Source: an uncultured bacterium
Lineage (GTDB): Bacteria > Fidelibacterota > Marinisomatia > Marinisomatales > UBA1611
DNA length: 36,590 bases
Assembly (NCBI GenBank): GCA_905478065.1
Contig: CAJQGZ010000132.1
Coordinates: 1-36,590 of the forward strand
Direction: 5' to 3'
Position 1 is the first letter of the stretch, and each line of letters begins with the position of its first letter. The notes under the pieces were generated by a model that worked only from the letters and a program-made list of their open reading frames with translations, did no database searches and was not told the origin of the DNA. Positions 1 to 7,173 of the stretch are shown here, piece by piece. A program made the translations under genes and the position numbers.

Positions 1-913
1 CACTAAGCTCTCCCGCTGCCGCTGCTTGAGATTCGTTTCTTTGACCTAAAAGAGCGCACCCTGTAGGATTATCAAATAAGATTGATCCAAGCAATGCATG
101 CATTATTGCATTATCCCCAAAATGAGCAAATTTTTCCTCTATTTTTATTCTATTTATCTGCATCTTTTTTATAAAATCAATATCTTGAAACTCTTTTACT
201 GTTTTTCTAAAATCACCTTTTGGAAAAGCGGTAATAGAATCATATTTCCCTGTAAGTATACCATGTTTTATAGGTGAAAAAAAACACACACCTAGATTAT
301 TTGTTTTGACATAGGCTTTTAGTCCCGATGTATCATATTCAATATCAAAGACATTGTAAAGAGTTTGTACAACGTCAGGATTTACGAATTTAATGAATTT
401 CATAATTCTTGCTGAGGACCAATCTGACAAACCAATAAAACGTATTTTACCATCTTCTTTAAATTGGTTAATTATTTCTAGGGCGCCTTCAAGCATTTCA
501 TCATTATTTCCAAAATTGCAGTGATGTAGATAAAGAATGTCAATATAATCAGTTCTAAGGTTTTTAAGAGACTTTTCAATTTTTTCTTTAATATAACTGG
601 GTTCATACCATTGTTTGTATGGTCCTTTATCCCAGCCTACCTTGGTAGCAAGAAATATGCTTTTTCTTGAAATTTCTTTCCACATTGATCCGATAATTTT
701 TTCTGAGTGTCCTTCTCCATAAACATCAGCTGTATCCCAATGGTTTAAACCCAATGAAAATGATTTTTTCAAGGCATTTATTGAGTCTAAATCAGATTGA
801 TCTGACCAGCCGACATTATGACCGCCGCTAGTATTCTGTTTACCATGTGACCATGCTCCGAGACTGATTATAGACACTTCTTCGTTTGTTCGACCTAAGG
901 TAATTTTTTTCAT
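1..913 (-). CDS. Aldo/keto reductase, C-terminus cut by the window edge
   Basis: NAD(P)H-dependent oxidoreductase of the aldo/keto reductase superfamily, expected to reduce an aldehyde or ketone in the cytoplasm; the substrate cannot be told. My translation of the minus strand from the ATG at 913 stays open for 304 codons to the edge. It begins MKKITLGRTNEEVSIISLG, a typical AKR first strand. The catalytic tetrad is visible: Asp and Tyr in WDTADVYGEGHSE, Lys in FLATKVGWD, and His in IDILYLHHC. The segment GKIRFIGLSDWS is the usual strand around barrel position five, and the LGQRNESQ segment near the edge matches the cofactor-binding end. Family members have about 310-330 residues, so only a short tail is missing. 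It is divergent from the Smr gene at 972, with 58 bases between the two starts. Confidence 0.9.
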   Translation of the reverse strand, partial: MKKITLGRTNEEVSIISLGAWSHGKQNTSGGHNVGWSDQSDLDSINALKKSFSLGLNHWDTADVYGEGHSEKIIGSMWKEISRKSIFLATKVGWDKGPYKQWYEPSYIKEKIEKSLKNLRTDYIDILYLHHCNFGNNDEMLEGALEIINQFKEDGKIRFIGLSDWSSARIMKFIKFVNPDVVQTLYNVFDIEYDTSGLKAYVKTNNLGVCFFSPIKHGILTGKYDSITAFPKGDFRKTVKEFQDIDFIKKMQINRIKIEEKFAHFGDNAIMHALLGSILFDNPTGCALLGQRNESQAAAAGELS

Positions 914-956
914 AGTATTATTATATAAACAAGGTAGTTAGTTAGCAATAAGATAT

Positions 957-962
957 TATAAT
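957..962 (+). promoter_or_regulatory. Possible -10 box for the Smr gene (short or leaderless transcript)
   Basis: A perfect TATAAT lies 9 bases before the ATG at 972. A start site 6-8 bases downstream would give an almost leaderless mRNA, which fits the lack of a Shine-Dalgarno sequence there. The -35 region at the expected distance is poor, so this is weak in AT-rich DNA. Confidence 0.3.
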
Positions 963-971
963 TTTCACATT

Positions 972-1307
972 ATGCAGCAACATTATTTGAAAGTTTTGGA
1001 CATAGGTCATAATGGAAAATCGCCTGATGAAGCAATGATGATCCTTGAGACGACAGTAAGTCAATGCTCTTTTGAAAACAAGATTAAAGCTATAAAAGTC
1101 ATTACCGGTCATGGTTCCGGGAAATTACGAAAAATTGTAAGGGCATGGTGTAATGATCAAGAAGGTCGGTTTAATAAAGTAATATATGGTGAAGACTATG
1201 ATATGTTTAATAAAGATGCAGTTAATATGAGGAGTGATTGCAACCAACCTCTTGATAATGATTTTGGCAGGAAAAATGCAGCAGTAACATATATATGGTT
1301 GAGGTAA
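972..1307 (+). CDS. Stand-alone Smr-domain protein
   Basis: Small cytoplasmic protein of 111 residues made of little more than an Smr (MutS2 C-terminal) domain. This family includes nucleases that act on branched DNA or RNA. The first strand LDIGHNGKSPDEAMMILE matches the family LDLHG...EA start, although the usual LDLHG histidine is shifted. The second signature TGHGSGKLRKIVRAW at about residues 45-60 matches the HGxGxGxLR core, keeping the His and Gly residues tied to nicking activity. The tail after residue 75 is non-typical. The ATG of the next gene follows the stop by one base, so the two are probably translated together. The substrate is unknown. Confidence 0.75.
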   Translation: MQQHYLKVLDIGHNGKSPDEAMMILETTVSQCSFENKIKAIKVITGHGSGKLRKIVRAWCNDQEGRFNKVIYGEDYDMFNKDAVNMRSDCNQPLDNDFGRKNAAVTYIWLR

Positions 1308-1308
1308 C

Positions 1309-1896
1309 ATGGTAAAAGCAAAACATATTAAACTTATTCTATTAATATTCGCTGGGGTTCATTTATTTAATTGTGCGGGTACAAATTATAAAAAAATGAG
1401 TATTGAAGACCCTCGTTCGCTATTAGCGATTCAAGATTCGCTAATACTTGAAAACAAAAACAATCAAAATATTATGGATGCTCTAATGACAGCTAATAAC
1501 AATATGGGTAAAAACTATCTAATAAAAGGAGAATTGTTTTTAGCTATTGATCATTTTAAAAAAGCTATTTCTTTAAATAGTGAAAATAAATTCTCTAAAT
1601 ATAGTTTGTTAATTGCTGAGGGTCGTGTGCTGATAAAAAGAGGAAATAAAAATGGTATGTGGGATGCTATTGAAAAGTTTTCAAAAGCTTCAAGTTTTTT
1701 CCCAGACAAAGGGGAGCCCTTTTATTGGATGGCTATTTCTTATACAAAACTAGGCGATACTGAATTTGATTTAATTCTTGAATCTTACGAAAAATCTTTA
1801 TCTTTGGAGTTAAGTGAAAATATTAAGAGTGAGGTTGAAAAAAAGTATGAAAAAGCAAAAAAGCGGAAACAAAAACTTGATTCATTTTGGAAATAA
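1309..1896 (+). CDS. TPR-containing lipoprotein
   Basis: Exported lipoprotein of 195 residues. A basic start (MVKAKHIK) is followed by a hydrophobic stretch and the lipobox-like LFNC, which puts the lipidated Cys at residue 22. The mature part is helical with two to three TPR-like hairpins: about residues 68-95 (GELFLAIDHFKKAISLN), 100-130 (AIEKFSKASSFFPD) and 135-165 (YWMAISYTKLGDTE). A very basic C-terminal helix rich in Lys (KKYEKAKKRKQK) follows. It starts one base after the Smr stop, and a new promoter begins about 55 bases after its end, so it is likely the last gene of this short transcript. It is probably an envelope scaffold protein; no partner can be named from sequence. Its closeness to the motor operon may be chance. 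Confidence 0.75.
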   Translation: MVKAKHIKLILLIFAGVHLFNCAGTNYKKMSIEDPRSLLAIQDSLILENKNNQNIMDALMTANNNMGKNYLIKGELFLAIDHFKKAISLNSENKFSKYSLLIAEGRVLIKRGNKNGMWDAIEKFSKASSFFPDKGEPFYWMAISYTKLGDTEFDLILESYEKSLSLELSENIKSEVEKKYEKAKKRKQKLDSFWK

Positions 1897-1950
1897 TGCT
1901 GTGCCTTCCTCGTCGATTATACATAAATATTTATAGTAATTAATAATTTC

Positions 1951-1979
1951 TTGACACGCGATTGATTATTAAGTAAGAT
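1951..1979 (+). promoter_or_regulatory. Sigma70-type promoter of the motor operon
   Basis: Perfect -35 TTGACA at 1951-1956, a 17-base spacer, and -10 TAAGAT at 1974-1979. Transcription would start near 1986, about 50 bases before the first ATG, which has a GAGG Shine-Dalgarno at 2025-2028. This is one of the best promoters in the window, and it makes the seven downstream genes one transcription unit. Confidence 0.7.
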
Positions 1980-2034
1980 TGCTCCCACTCTGCATTGTAA
2001 GATGCAAAGTGACTTAAAATATCCGAGGTAAGAT

Positions 2035-3198
2035 ATGAGATCACAATTGAGCTTTATAAGGCGAGTTGTAAGCTCGCTGTACGTTCTATTGCTTTTAGGG
2101 CATTCTGTGTCTTTAGCTGCAAAGTACGACTTAAAGGGCACGGTAATAGGTGCTGATGGTAAAGTTAAAGTCGAACTAGCAGGCACAAAAAAGGATGCGC
2201 GGACTAAAAAAAATGGTGCGTTTAAATTAAGTAATGTTCCTGAAGGGGAATATACACTTCAGGTTTTTCAGGATAAGAAAGTTATCCACGAACAATCTAT
2301 TAATGTAACGGAAGATGACGACAACTTAAAAGTTAAAGTTGGAGCTTCTTCTATTGCTCCTGTTGAAAAAACTGTTTCATCATTGACACCAGCTTCAGTA
2401 GCAACATCTGCAAATCCAATTGTCGAAAGTTCGCCAATTCCGCAAACTGCTGAGTCTTCTGGCGGAGCTTCAAATGACTTTATTGTAAATGAACTTAATT
2501 TTGAGATTAAAAAATTAACTGCTGAATTCAAGCACCTTAGTAGGGAGATGGATGATCTTAAGGCTTTAAGTAAAATGTGGATTAATCCTTTAACTATTTA
2601 TTCTAAAGAAATAATTTTAAAAAATGGTAGTACTGTTTTTGGTAAAATTGTTTATCAAGACGATAAGTCCTTAAAAGTTGAAACTTTAGTGGGTTATCTT
2701 ATCATAAAGCGTGATGAGGTAGTTCGAATAGTAGACAATGTAATTACTGAGGATCAGCAAGAATATGTTCCGGAGCAAATTAGAGAAAGTTATGCCCCTC
2801 CACCTATGCCAAAATTAACAGTTCCAAAGTATACTTCATCAAGTATGTCAAATAGGGATGCTGGCCAAAAATTTTCTGCTAATTGCGTCCTCATGGGAAA
2901 CATTACTGAAAAGAAAGACAGCCAAGGTAATATTGTTTTTAATGGTGAAATTAAAAACATCGGTGGAAGAAGAGCTGATTTTGTTAAAATGGATTTTGTT
3001 TTTAGAAAAAATTGGAGCGGCGAAACCCGAACGCTCACTACTTTCATACAAGGTTCATATAACACTTTTGACAGCGGTATTGTCTCTGATGCGAGTTTGC
3101 TTCCAGGTGCTCTCGGAAAATTCGAATTATATGTTCCACAAGATTTTGGATCATTCATAGGATATTCCTACGTTATTGATTGGGAAGAGTATCAATAA
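2035..3198 (+). CDS. Exported protein: CarboxypepD-like fold, coiled coil, FxLYD-like C-terminus (motor operon gene 1)
   Basis: Periplasmic or surface protein of 387 residues with a signal peptide ending near residue 29 (VSLAA). Residues 31-103 resemble a carboxypeptidase-regulatory/Cna-B-like beta sandwich (DLKGTVIGADGKVKVELAG, GAFKLSNVPEGEYTLQV). Residues 105-145 are a Ser/Pro/Ala linker. Residues 147-180 form a short coiled coil. Residues 185-236 are a small beta domain (LKNGSTVFGKIVYQDDKSL). After a Pro-rich stretch, residues 280-387 resemble the FxLYD/DUF3426 sandwich (GNI...GEIKNIGGRRADFVKMDF, then LLPGALGKFELYVP). No enzymatic site is seen. It is first in the operon that goes on to MotA, MotB, FliF-like and FliG-like genes, so I infer an envelope part of that machine. 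It ends 13 bases before the next start. Confidence 0.8.
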   Translation: MRSQLSFIRRVVSSLYVLLLLGHSVSLAAKYDLKGTVIGADGKVKVELAGTKKDARTKKNGAFKLSNVPEGEYTLQVFQDKKVIHEQSINVTEDDDNLKVKVGASSIAPVEKTVSSLTPASVATSANPIVESSPIPQTAESSGGASNDFIVNELNFEIKKLTAEFKHLSREMDDLKALSKMWINPLTIYSKEIILKNGSTVFGKIVYQDDKSLKVETLVGYLIIKRDEVVRIVDNVITEDQQEYVPEQIRESYAPPPMPKLTVPKYTSSSMSNRDAGQKFSANCVLMGNITEKKDSQGNIVFNGEIKNIGGRRADFVKMDFVFRKNWSGETRTLTTFIQGSYNTFDSGIVSDASLLPGALGKFELYVPQDFGSFIGYSYVIDWEEYQ

Positions 3199-3211
3199 AA
3201 ATATTCCAAAT

Positions 3212-4090
3212 ATGTTTAAATACTTTTACATAATATTATTTTTTTCAATGTCTATGGCGGTTAGTCAGAATGGTGCTGGCGATACATTTTTCCTAGATAT
3301 GGGCGTTGTTATCCAGTCAGAAAACAAAGGGATAGCATTGCCTGACTTTTCTTCTCCGACACCTAGGCTAAAATCAAATAATATTGTCAAAACAATAGAA
3401 TCTAGTTCTGTTTACATGGCGACAACATCTGATATGATTTCATCCTTGGATAGAATCACATCCCAAGTTACAGATATTGAAAAAGATTTTGAATCGAAAC
3501 TAGACATGCTAGAAATCGAAAACTTTAATTTGAGAAATCAAATTACTGGACTCAAAAAAAGGTTGAACGCTGAAATCTTAGATGCAAGTCTTATCGATGT
3601 TAATTTAGAGAAACCGCAAAAAGAATCATCACTTCCTTATGAGAACATCACAAAAAATTTAGAAATGAATGAAGTTGTCGCGCATTCTAATGATATTTTA
3701 ACTAAAAGATCAGTTTTACAAAGATTTGATTTTGATATTTTTACTGAAGGCGTTATTCACTATAATAATGAAAAATATTACGATTGTATTAGTAGTCTTA
3801 GCGTGCTGCCTGTGGATGATAATAGTAATAAAAACGCTAGTAAGACTTTATTTCTATTAGCTGATTCGTATGAAAACATGGGAAGATATAAACAAGCTCT
3901 TAATCATTTAGATAGATTGTCATTGGCTAATGATGATGAGTATTCAGATTTAATTTTATTTAAAAAAGGTATAATTTACAGAAACATTGGCATGGTGATT
4001 GAAGCGCAGAAAGCGTTTCAGGAGCTAGTTGAATCATTTCCCAAAAGTGAATTTAAAATCTTTGCTGAAGAAGAAATCCAAAACATATAA
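3212..4090 (+). CDS. Exported coiled-coil/TPR protein, CpoB/YbgF-like (motor operon gene 2)
   Basis: Periplasmic protein of 292 residues. I start it at the ATG at 3212 because this places a good signal peptide (MFKYFYIILFFSMSMAVSQ) at the N-terminus. An ATG at 3176 in the same frame would overlap the previous gene and put 12 polar residues ahead of it. A coiled coil follows at about residues 65-120 (LDRITSQVTDIEKDFE and onward), then a linker. From residue 175 on there are TPR-like hairpins (GVIHYNNEKYYDCISSL, LLADSYENMGRYKQALNHL, FKKGIIYRNIGMVIEAQKAF). Coiled coil followed by C-terminal TPR is the layout of CpoB/YbgF, the periplasmic partner of Tol-Pal. Here it sits with MotAB instead of TolQR. 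The stop overlaps the next start by one base (TAATG). Confidence 0.75.
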   Translation: MFKYFYIILFFSMSMAVSQNGAGDTFFLDMGVVIQSENKGIALPDFSSPTPRLKSNNIVKTIESSSVYMATTSDMISSLDRITSQVTDIEKDFESKLDMLEIENFNLRNQITGLKKRLNAEILDASLIDVNLEKPQKESSLPYENITKNLEMNEVVAHSNDILTKRSVLQRFDFDIFTEGVIHYNNEKYYDCISSLSVLPVDDNSNKNASKTLFLLADSYENMGRYKQALNHLDRLSLANDDEYSDLILFKKGIIYRNIGMVIEAQKAFQELVESFPKSEFKIFAEEEIQNI

Positions 4091-5469
4091 TGAGAAATAT
4101 TAAAAACATTTTAATCTTTTTTCTTATTACTTCAAGTATGATTTTCGCATCTGCCAGGGTTGCATACACTCGACCAGGGCTTATGATGAGAATTCCAACA
4201 TCAAGCATTCAAAAAGCTCCGTACATATTTAGAACGGGTTTTGGTGTTGAGTTGCATAATTTTGATCCAATAAATACCGCAAAAGGTGTTTATTTTGACA
4301 TGGAATTTGGCAAGGGTTTTTCAGCTGGTTTTTCAGCTGTCCAAGGTGGTGATACTACCTCTTTAGACCTAATTTCAAAATCTCAATATTCGCCACAAGT
4401 AGAATTCGGTTTTCACTTTCAGCAAAGAGTCTTTGTTTACAATGATATTTCTCTATCTGCTGGATTGCAAGATATTGTTTTTCAAAACAACCAAGATGAC
4501 GAACAAGTTTTAAGTTTAAATACTGATCTATTGTCTTTTTTTCTAGTTTTAGCTAGTGAAAAAGACTTAGGTGATTATAAAATGAGCACTTTCATGGGCT
4601 TCGGTACAGGAGGCCTTGGTCCAATGGATAGTGTCAAAGTAATAAGTGATTCAACGCAAACGGCAAATGCGGGTGTCTTTGTTGGATTCTTATTGAAAAC
4701 ACCCTACTTCGGTAGAAATGGTGGAATGGATATTGTGGGTGAATTCGATGGAACAGGTGTCAATGTGGGACTCCGCATCCCCCTTACCTCGGATTACCGC
4801 CTGAACCTTGGGTTCACCCACATAGAGCGTTTACCAAGTTGGAAAACGCGATATTGGACAGGCCATCCTGCTTTCACAATTGGATTTGATATGGCAGTCC
4901 CTAGAATTGGAGGGAGTTCGAGATCTTCAACTAGTGGGCCATCAAACCAGCCTTTATCAACCGCAAACCTGGCGTTTTCTAATGATGGAACTGTGCCAGC
5001 ATATATGGATTCAACTATTGCTATGGCAGATTTCACAGTTATGTCATTAAGGGATTCCATGTTGATGATGAACAATGAAATGCGAAATTTAATGGTTCAG
5101 CTTTCAGCCTTGGAGCAGGAGTCACAATTTCTTGTTGACTCATTGAAACAATTAAAACTCGGAAAAAATGTTCAAGAAAAAAATATGAATGAATCAATGA
5201 GACATCTTTCACGGAGTCTTCGCTTCTTTTATGCTGGTGATTTTCGTGAAGCTTTGAAAGAAGTTGATTTATCATTGGAACTGAAACCTGATTTAGCTCT
5301 AGCTTACGCTAGACGTGGTTCTATATATTACAAATTAGGTGATGTTCAAAGAGCCACAATTAATTGGAATTTAGCCCTTAGGTTAGATCCCGAATATGAT
5401 GATGTAAGAAATATTTTGAAGGCGCTTCATGAGAACCGTCTCAAAGATGCTAATTTATTTGAGGAGTAA
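4090..5469 (+). CDS. Outer-membrane beta-barrel fused to coiled coil and TPR (motor operon gene 3)
   Basis: Protein of 459 residues with a signal peptide cut near residue 21. Residues 22-272 alternate polar and hydrophobic residues in many short strands with Gly/aromatic girdles (YFDMEFGKGFSAGFSAV, VEFGFHFQQRVFVY, MDIVGEFDGTGVNVGLRI, YRLNLGFTHIERL, AFTIGFDMAVPR), typical of an outer-membrane barrel. The GEFDGTGVNVGLRI part recalls YjbH-type barrels. A Ser-rich linker leads to a coiled coil at about 312-358 and then TPR units at 368-435 (HLSRSLRFFYAGDFREAL, AYARRGSIYYKLGDVQRA). The soluble end should face the periplasm, where it could meet the coiled coils of the FliF-like or CpoB-like proteins. 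It ends GAG GAG TAA, and that GAGGAG doubles as the ribosome binding site for motA 6 bases on. Confidence 0.8.
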   Translation: MRNIKNILIFFLITSSMIFASARVAYTRPGLMMRIPTSSIQKAPYIFRTGFGVELHNFDPINTAKGVYFDMEFGKGFSAGFSAVQGGDTTSLDLISKSQYSPQVEFGFHFQQRVFVYNDISLSAGLQDIVFQNNQDDEQVLSLNTDLLSFFLVLASEKDLGDYKMSTFMGFGTGGLGPMDSVKVISDSTQTANAGVFVGFLLKTPYFGRNGGMDIVGEFDGTGVNVGLRIPLTSDYRLNLGFTHIERLPSWKTRYWTGHPAFTIGFDMAVPRIGGSSRSSTSGPSNQPLSTANLAFSNDGTVPAYMDSTIAMADFTVMSLRDSMLMMNNEMRNLMVQLSALEQESQFLVDSLKQLKLGKNVQEKNMNESMRHLSRSLRFFYAGDFREALKEVDLSLELKPDLALAYARRGSIYYKLGDVQRATINWNLALRLDPEYDDVRNILKALHENRLKDANLFEE

Positions 5470-5472
5470 TTT

Positions 5473-6261
5473 ATGGATATTGCATTAATTATAGGTGTTG
5501 TACTCGGTTTAGCTGCTATGATTGGTAGTATTGCTTATGCTCTATTTGTTGAGGGATCAGCAGGGGGTTTTGGTAATTTTCTATCAGCACCTAGTTTTGG
5601 AATTGTATTTGGAGGTATGATAGCCTCTATTTTTGTTGCATTTCCGATGCCACACGTGGTTGCGCTAGGAAAAGCTATTGGAGCAGTGCTTAAACCAGCA
5701 GATGATAAGATGGGTGGATTAGTCGACGAAGCAGTTGAAGTTGCAGATGTCGGACGAAAAGGAGCAGCTGATCTCGAAAAATCAGTTGATAGTATTAAAA
5801 ATTATTTTTTTAAAGATGGCGTGCAAATGGTTGTTGATGGCTACTCTTTAGACGAAATCACAGAAATTATGGAAACCAGAATTGAATACAGAGAGAAAAG
5901 GGAAAATGTTCAGAAATCCATGCTTAAATCTATGGGCGACCTTGCTCCTGCTTGGGGTATGGTAGGAACTCTAATTGGTTTAGTACTCATGTTAGCTGGT
6001 TTTGGTGGAGAAGGTGGAGCAGATAACCTTGGTGGTGGTATGGCGGCAGCGCTCATTACGACTCTTTATGGAGCTGTATTTGCCAACTTGTTTTTTCTTC
6101 CAATGGCAGATAAAATGGGTAATAAAACTACTCAAACATCTATGTCAGCAGCGCTTTTAGTAGAGGCTGCTCGATTGATACATCAAAAGAAGCACCCATT
6201 AATCGTGCGAGAAAAATTAAACTCTTTCATTCCTCCTGGAGAGTGGAAATCAGAGGGCTAA
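5473..6261 (+). CDS. motA: MotA-family stator subunit
   Basis: Inner-membrane ion-channel subunit of 262 residues, the length usual for MotA/PomA. Four membrane segments lie near residues 3-24, 38-57, 157-177 and 188-210. The segment DLAPAWGMVGTLIGLVLML carries the family's TM3 proline (P159), and ANLFFLPMADKM carries the TM4 proline (P210). The cytoplasmic loop holds R95 and E102, near where MotA has the charged pair that contacts FliG. The C-terminal HPLIVREKLNSFIPP is the MotA signature rather than that of ExbB or TolQ. It should form a pentamer around two MotB subunits and turn as ions pass. Whether H+ or Na+ drives it cannot be decided. It has a strong GAGGAG site, and motB follows after 9 bases. 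Confidence 0.93.
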   Translation: MDIALIIGVVLGLAAMIGSIAYALFVEGSAGGFGNFLSAPSFGIVFGGMIASIFVAFPMPHVVALGKAIGAVLKPADDKMGGLVDEAVEVADVGRKGAADLEKSVDSIKNYFFKDGVQMVVDGYSLDEITEIMETRIEYREKRENVQKSMLKSMGDLAPAWGMVGTLIGLVLMLAGFGGEGGADNLGGGMAAALITTLYGAVFANLFFLPMADKMGNKTTQTSMSAALLVEAARLIHQKKHPLIVREKLNSFIPPGEWKSEG

Positions 6262-6270
6262 GGTTCTTTT

Positions 6271-7152
6271 ATGGCTGGAGCAGAATTCAAAAAAGGTTAT
6301 AATAAAGGTTTCGCAGCTGGAGCGGACTCTGTTGAAGAGGGGCTTCCTGGATGGTTTGGAACGTTTGCAGACATGATGACTCTATTGTTTGCTTTTTTTG
6401 TATTATTAGCTGCTATTTCAACAATGGACCCTGTAAAGTTACAAGAGATGTCTAATTCTGAGGGTAAATCTCTTGGTAGTAAAATCAAATCTTCTGGAAA
6501 AGCCGAACTTGAAGGAGAGTTTGAGCCAATTAAAAATTTAGCTGCCATGAAAAAAGAAATGGAAGAAACCATTGAAGAAATGAAAAAAGAAAGCCCTAAA
6601 GGAGATCCTCCCATTGATATTCAAACTAGTTCAAAAGGGCTAATAGTGAATATTAAAGGTGATTACGCTTTCCCGATTGGTAAGGCATCAATGAAAGAGG
6701 AGTTAAAAGGACTTTTAGATGAAGAAATAATACCTAAAATCCAAAATAGTCCATTCCAGGTAGAGGTCGCTGGGCATTCAGATTCTGATAGAATGCCAAA
6801 AAAATGGAGGAAAACTTTTGCAACTAACTGGGAACTTTCTGCAGCAAGAGGTGCAAGTGTTGTAAGATATATGATAGATAAAGGGATACCCGCTCCAAGG
6901 CTATTAGCAGCTGGATACGGACCTTGGGCTCCGCACGGACTCGATAGTGTAAAAAAACAAAATCCGATGTGGAACCCGTTAACTTTGACTTGGAAAAAGG
7001 CAGTTTTAACTAAAGATGGTAAAGAAATGCCAACGGTTTTGGGTCTTAATAAAAATGAAAAAATGAAGTCTAAAAACAGAAGAATTCAAATTACTTTTTT
7101 AAATCCGCCACATCATGGTAAGGGGCGGTCAGCAACTAGTTATGATGAATAA
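6271..7152 (+). CDS. motB: MotB-family stator subunit with OmpA-like domain
   Basis: Protein of 293 residues. A short cytoplasmic N-terminus precedes one membrane helix with the signature PGWFGTFADMMTLLFAFFV; D34 is the ion-carrying Asp equivalent to MotB D32. A plug/linker region of Lys/Glu-rich helix covers residues 55-110. Residues 115-276 form the OmpA/MotB peptidoglycan-binding domain: EVAGHSDSDR, NWELSAARGASVVRYMIDKG, LLAAGYGPWAP and the closing NRRIQITF. N187, S191, R194 and R270 are the expected conserved positions. The oddity is about 48 extra residues (221-268), rich in Lys, Trp and Asn, between the GYG.P loop and NRRI, where normal MotB has a short loop. It should anchor the stator to the cell wall. 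Confidence 0.93.
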   Translation: MAGAEFKKGYNKGFAAGADSVEEGLPGWFGTFADMMTLLFAFFVLLAAISTMDPVKLQEMSNSEGKSLGSKIKSSGKAELEGEFEPIKNLAAMKKEMEETIEEMKKESPKGDPPIDIQTSSKGLIVNIKGDYAFPIGKASMKEELKGLLDEEIIPKIQNSPFQVEVAGHSDSDRMPKKWRKTFATNWELSAARGASVVRYMIDKGIPAPRLLAAGYGPWAPHGLDSVKKQNPMWNPLTLTWKKAVLTKDGKEMPTVLGLNKNEKMKSKNRRIQITFLNPPHHGKGRSATSYDE

Positions 7153-7161
7153 ATACATACC

Positions 7162-7167
7162 GAGGAG
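7162..7167 (+). promoter_or_regulatory. Strong ribosome binding site of the FliF-like gene
   Basis: GAGGAG ends 6 bases before the ATG at 7174, in the 21-base gap after motB. It fixes the start and matches the GAGGAG used by motA. Confidence 0.6.
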
Positions 7168-7173
7168 TATTTC

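Noticed and set aside
2790-3158. Minus-strand frame of 122 codons under the first motor-operon gene
   Set aside because: The plus-strand protein has a signal peptide, recognisable domains, a promoter and a good ribosome site; the antisense frame has none of these.
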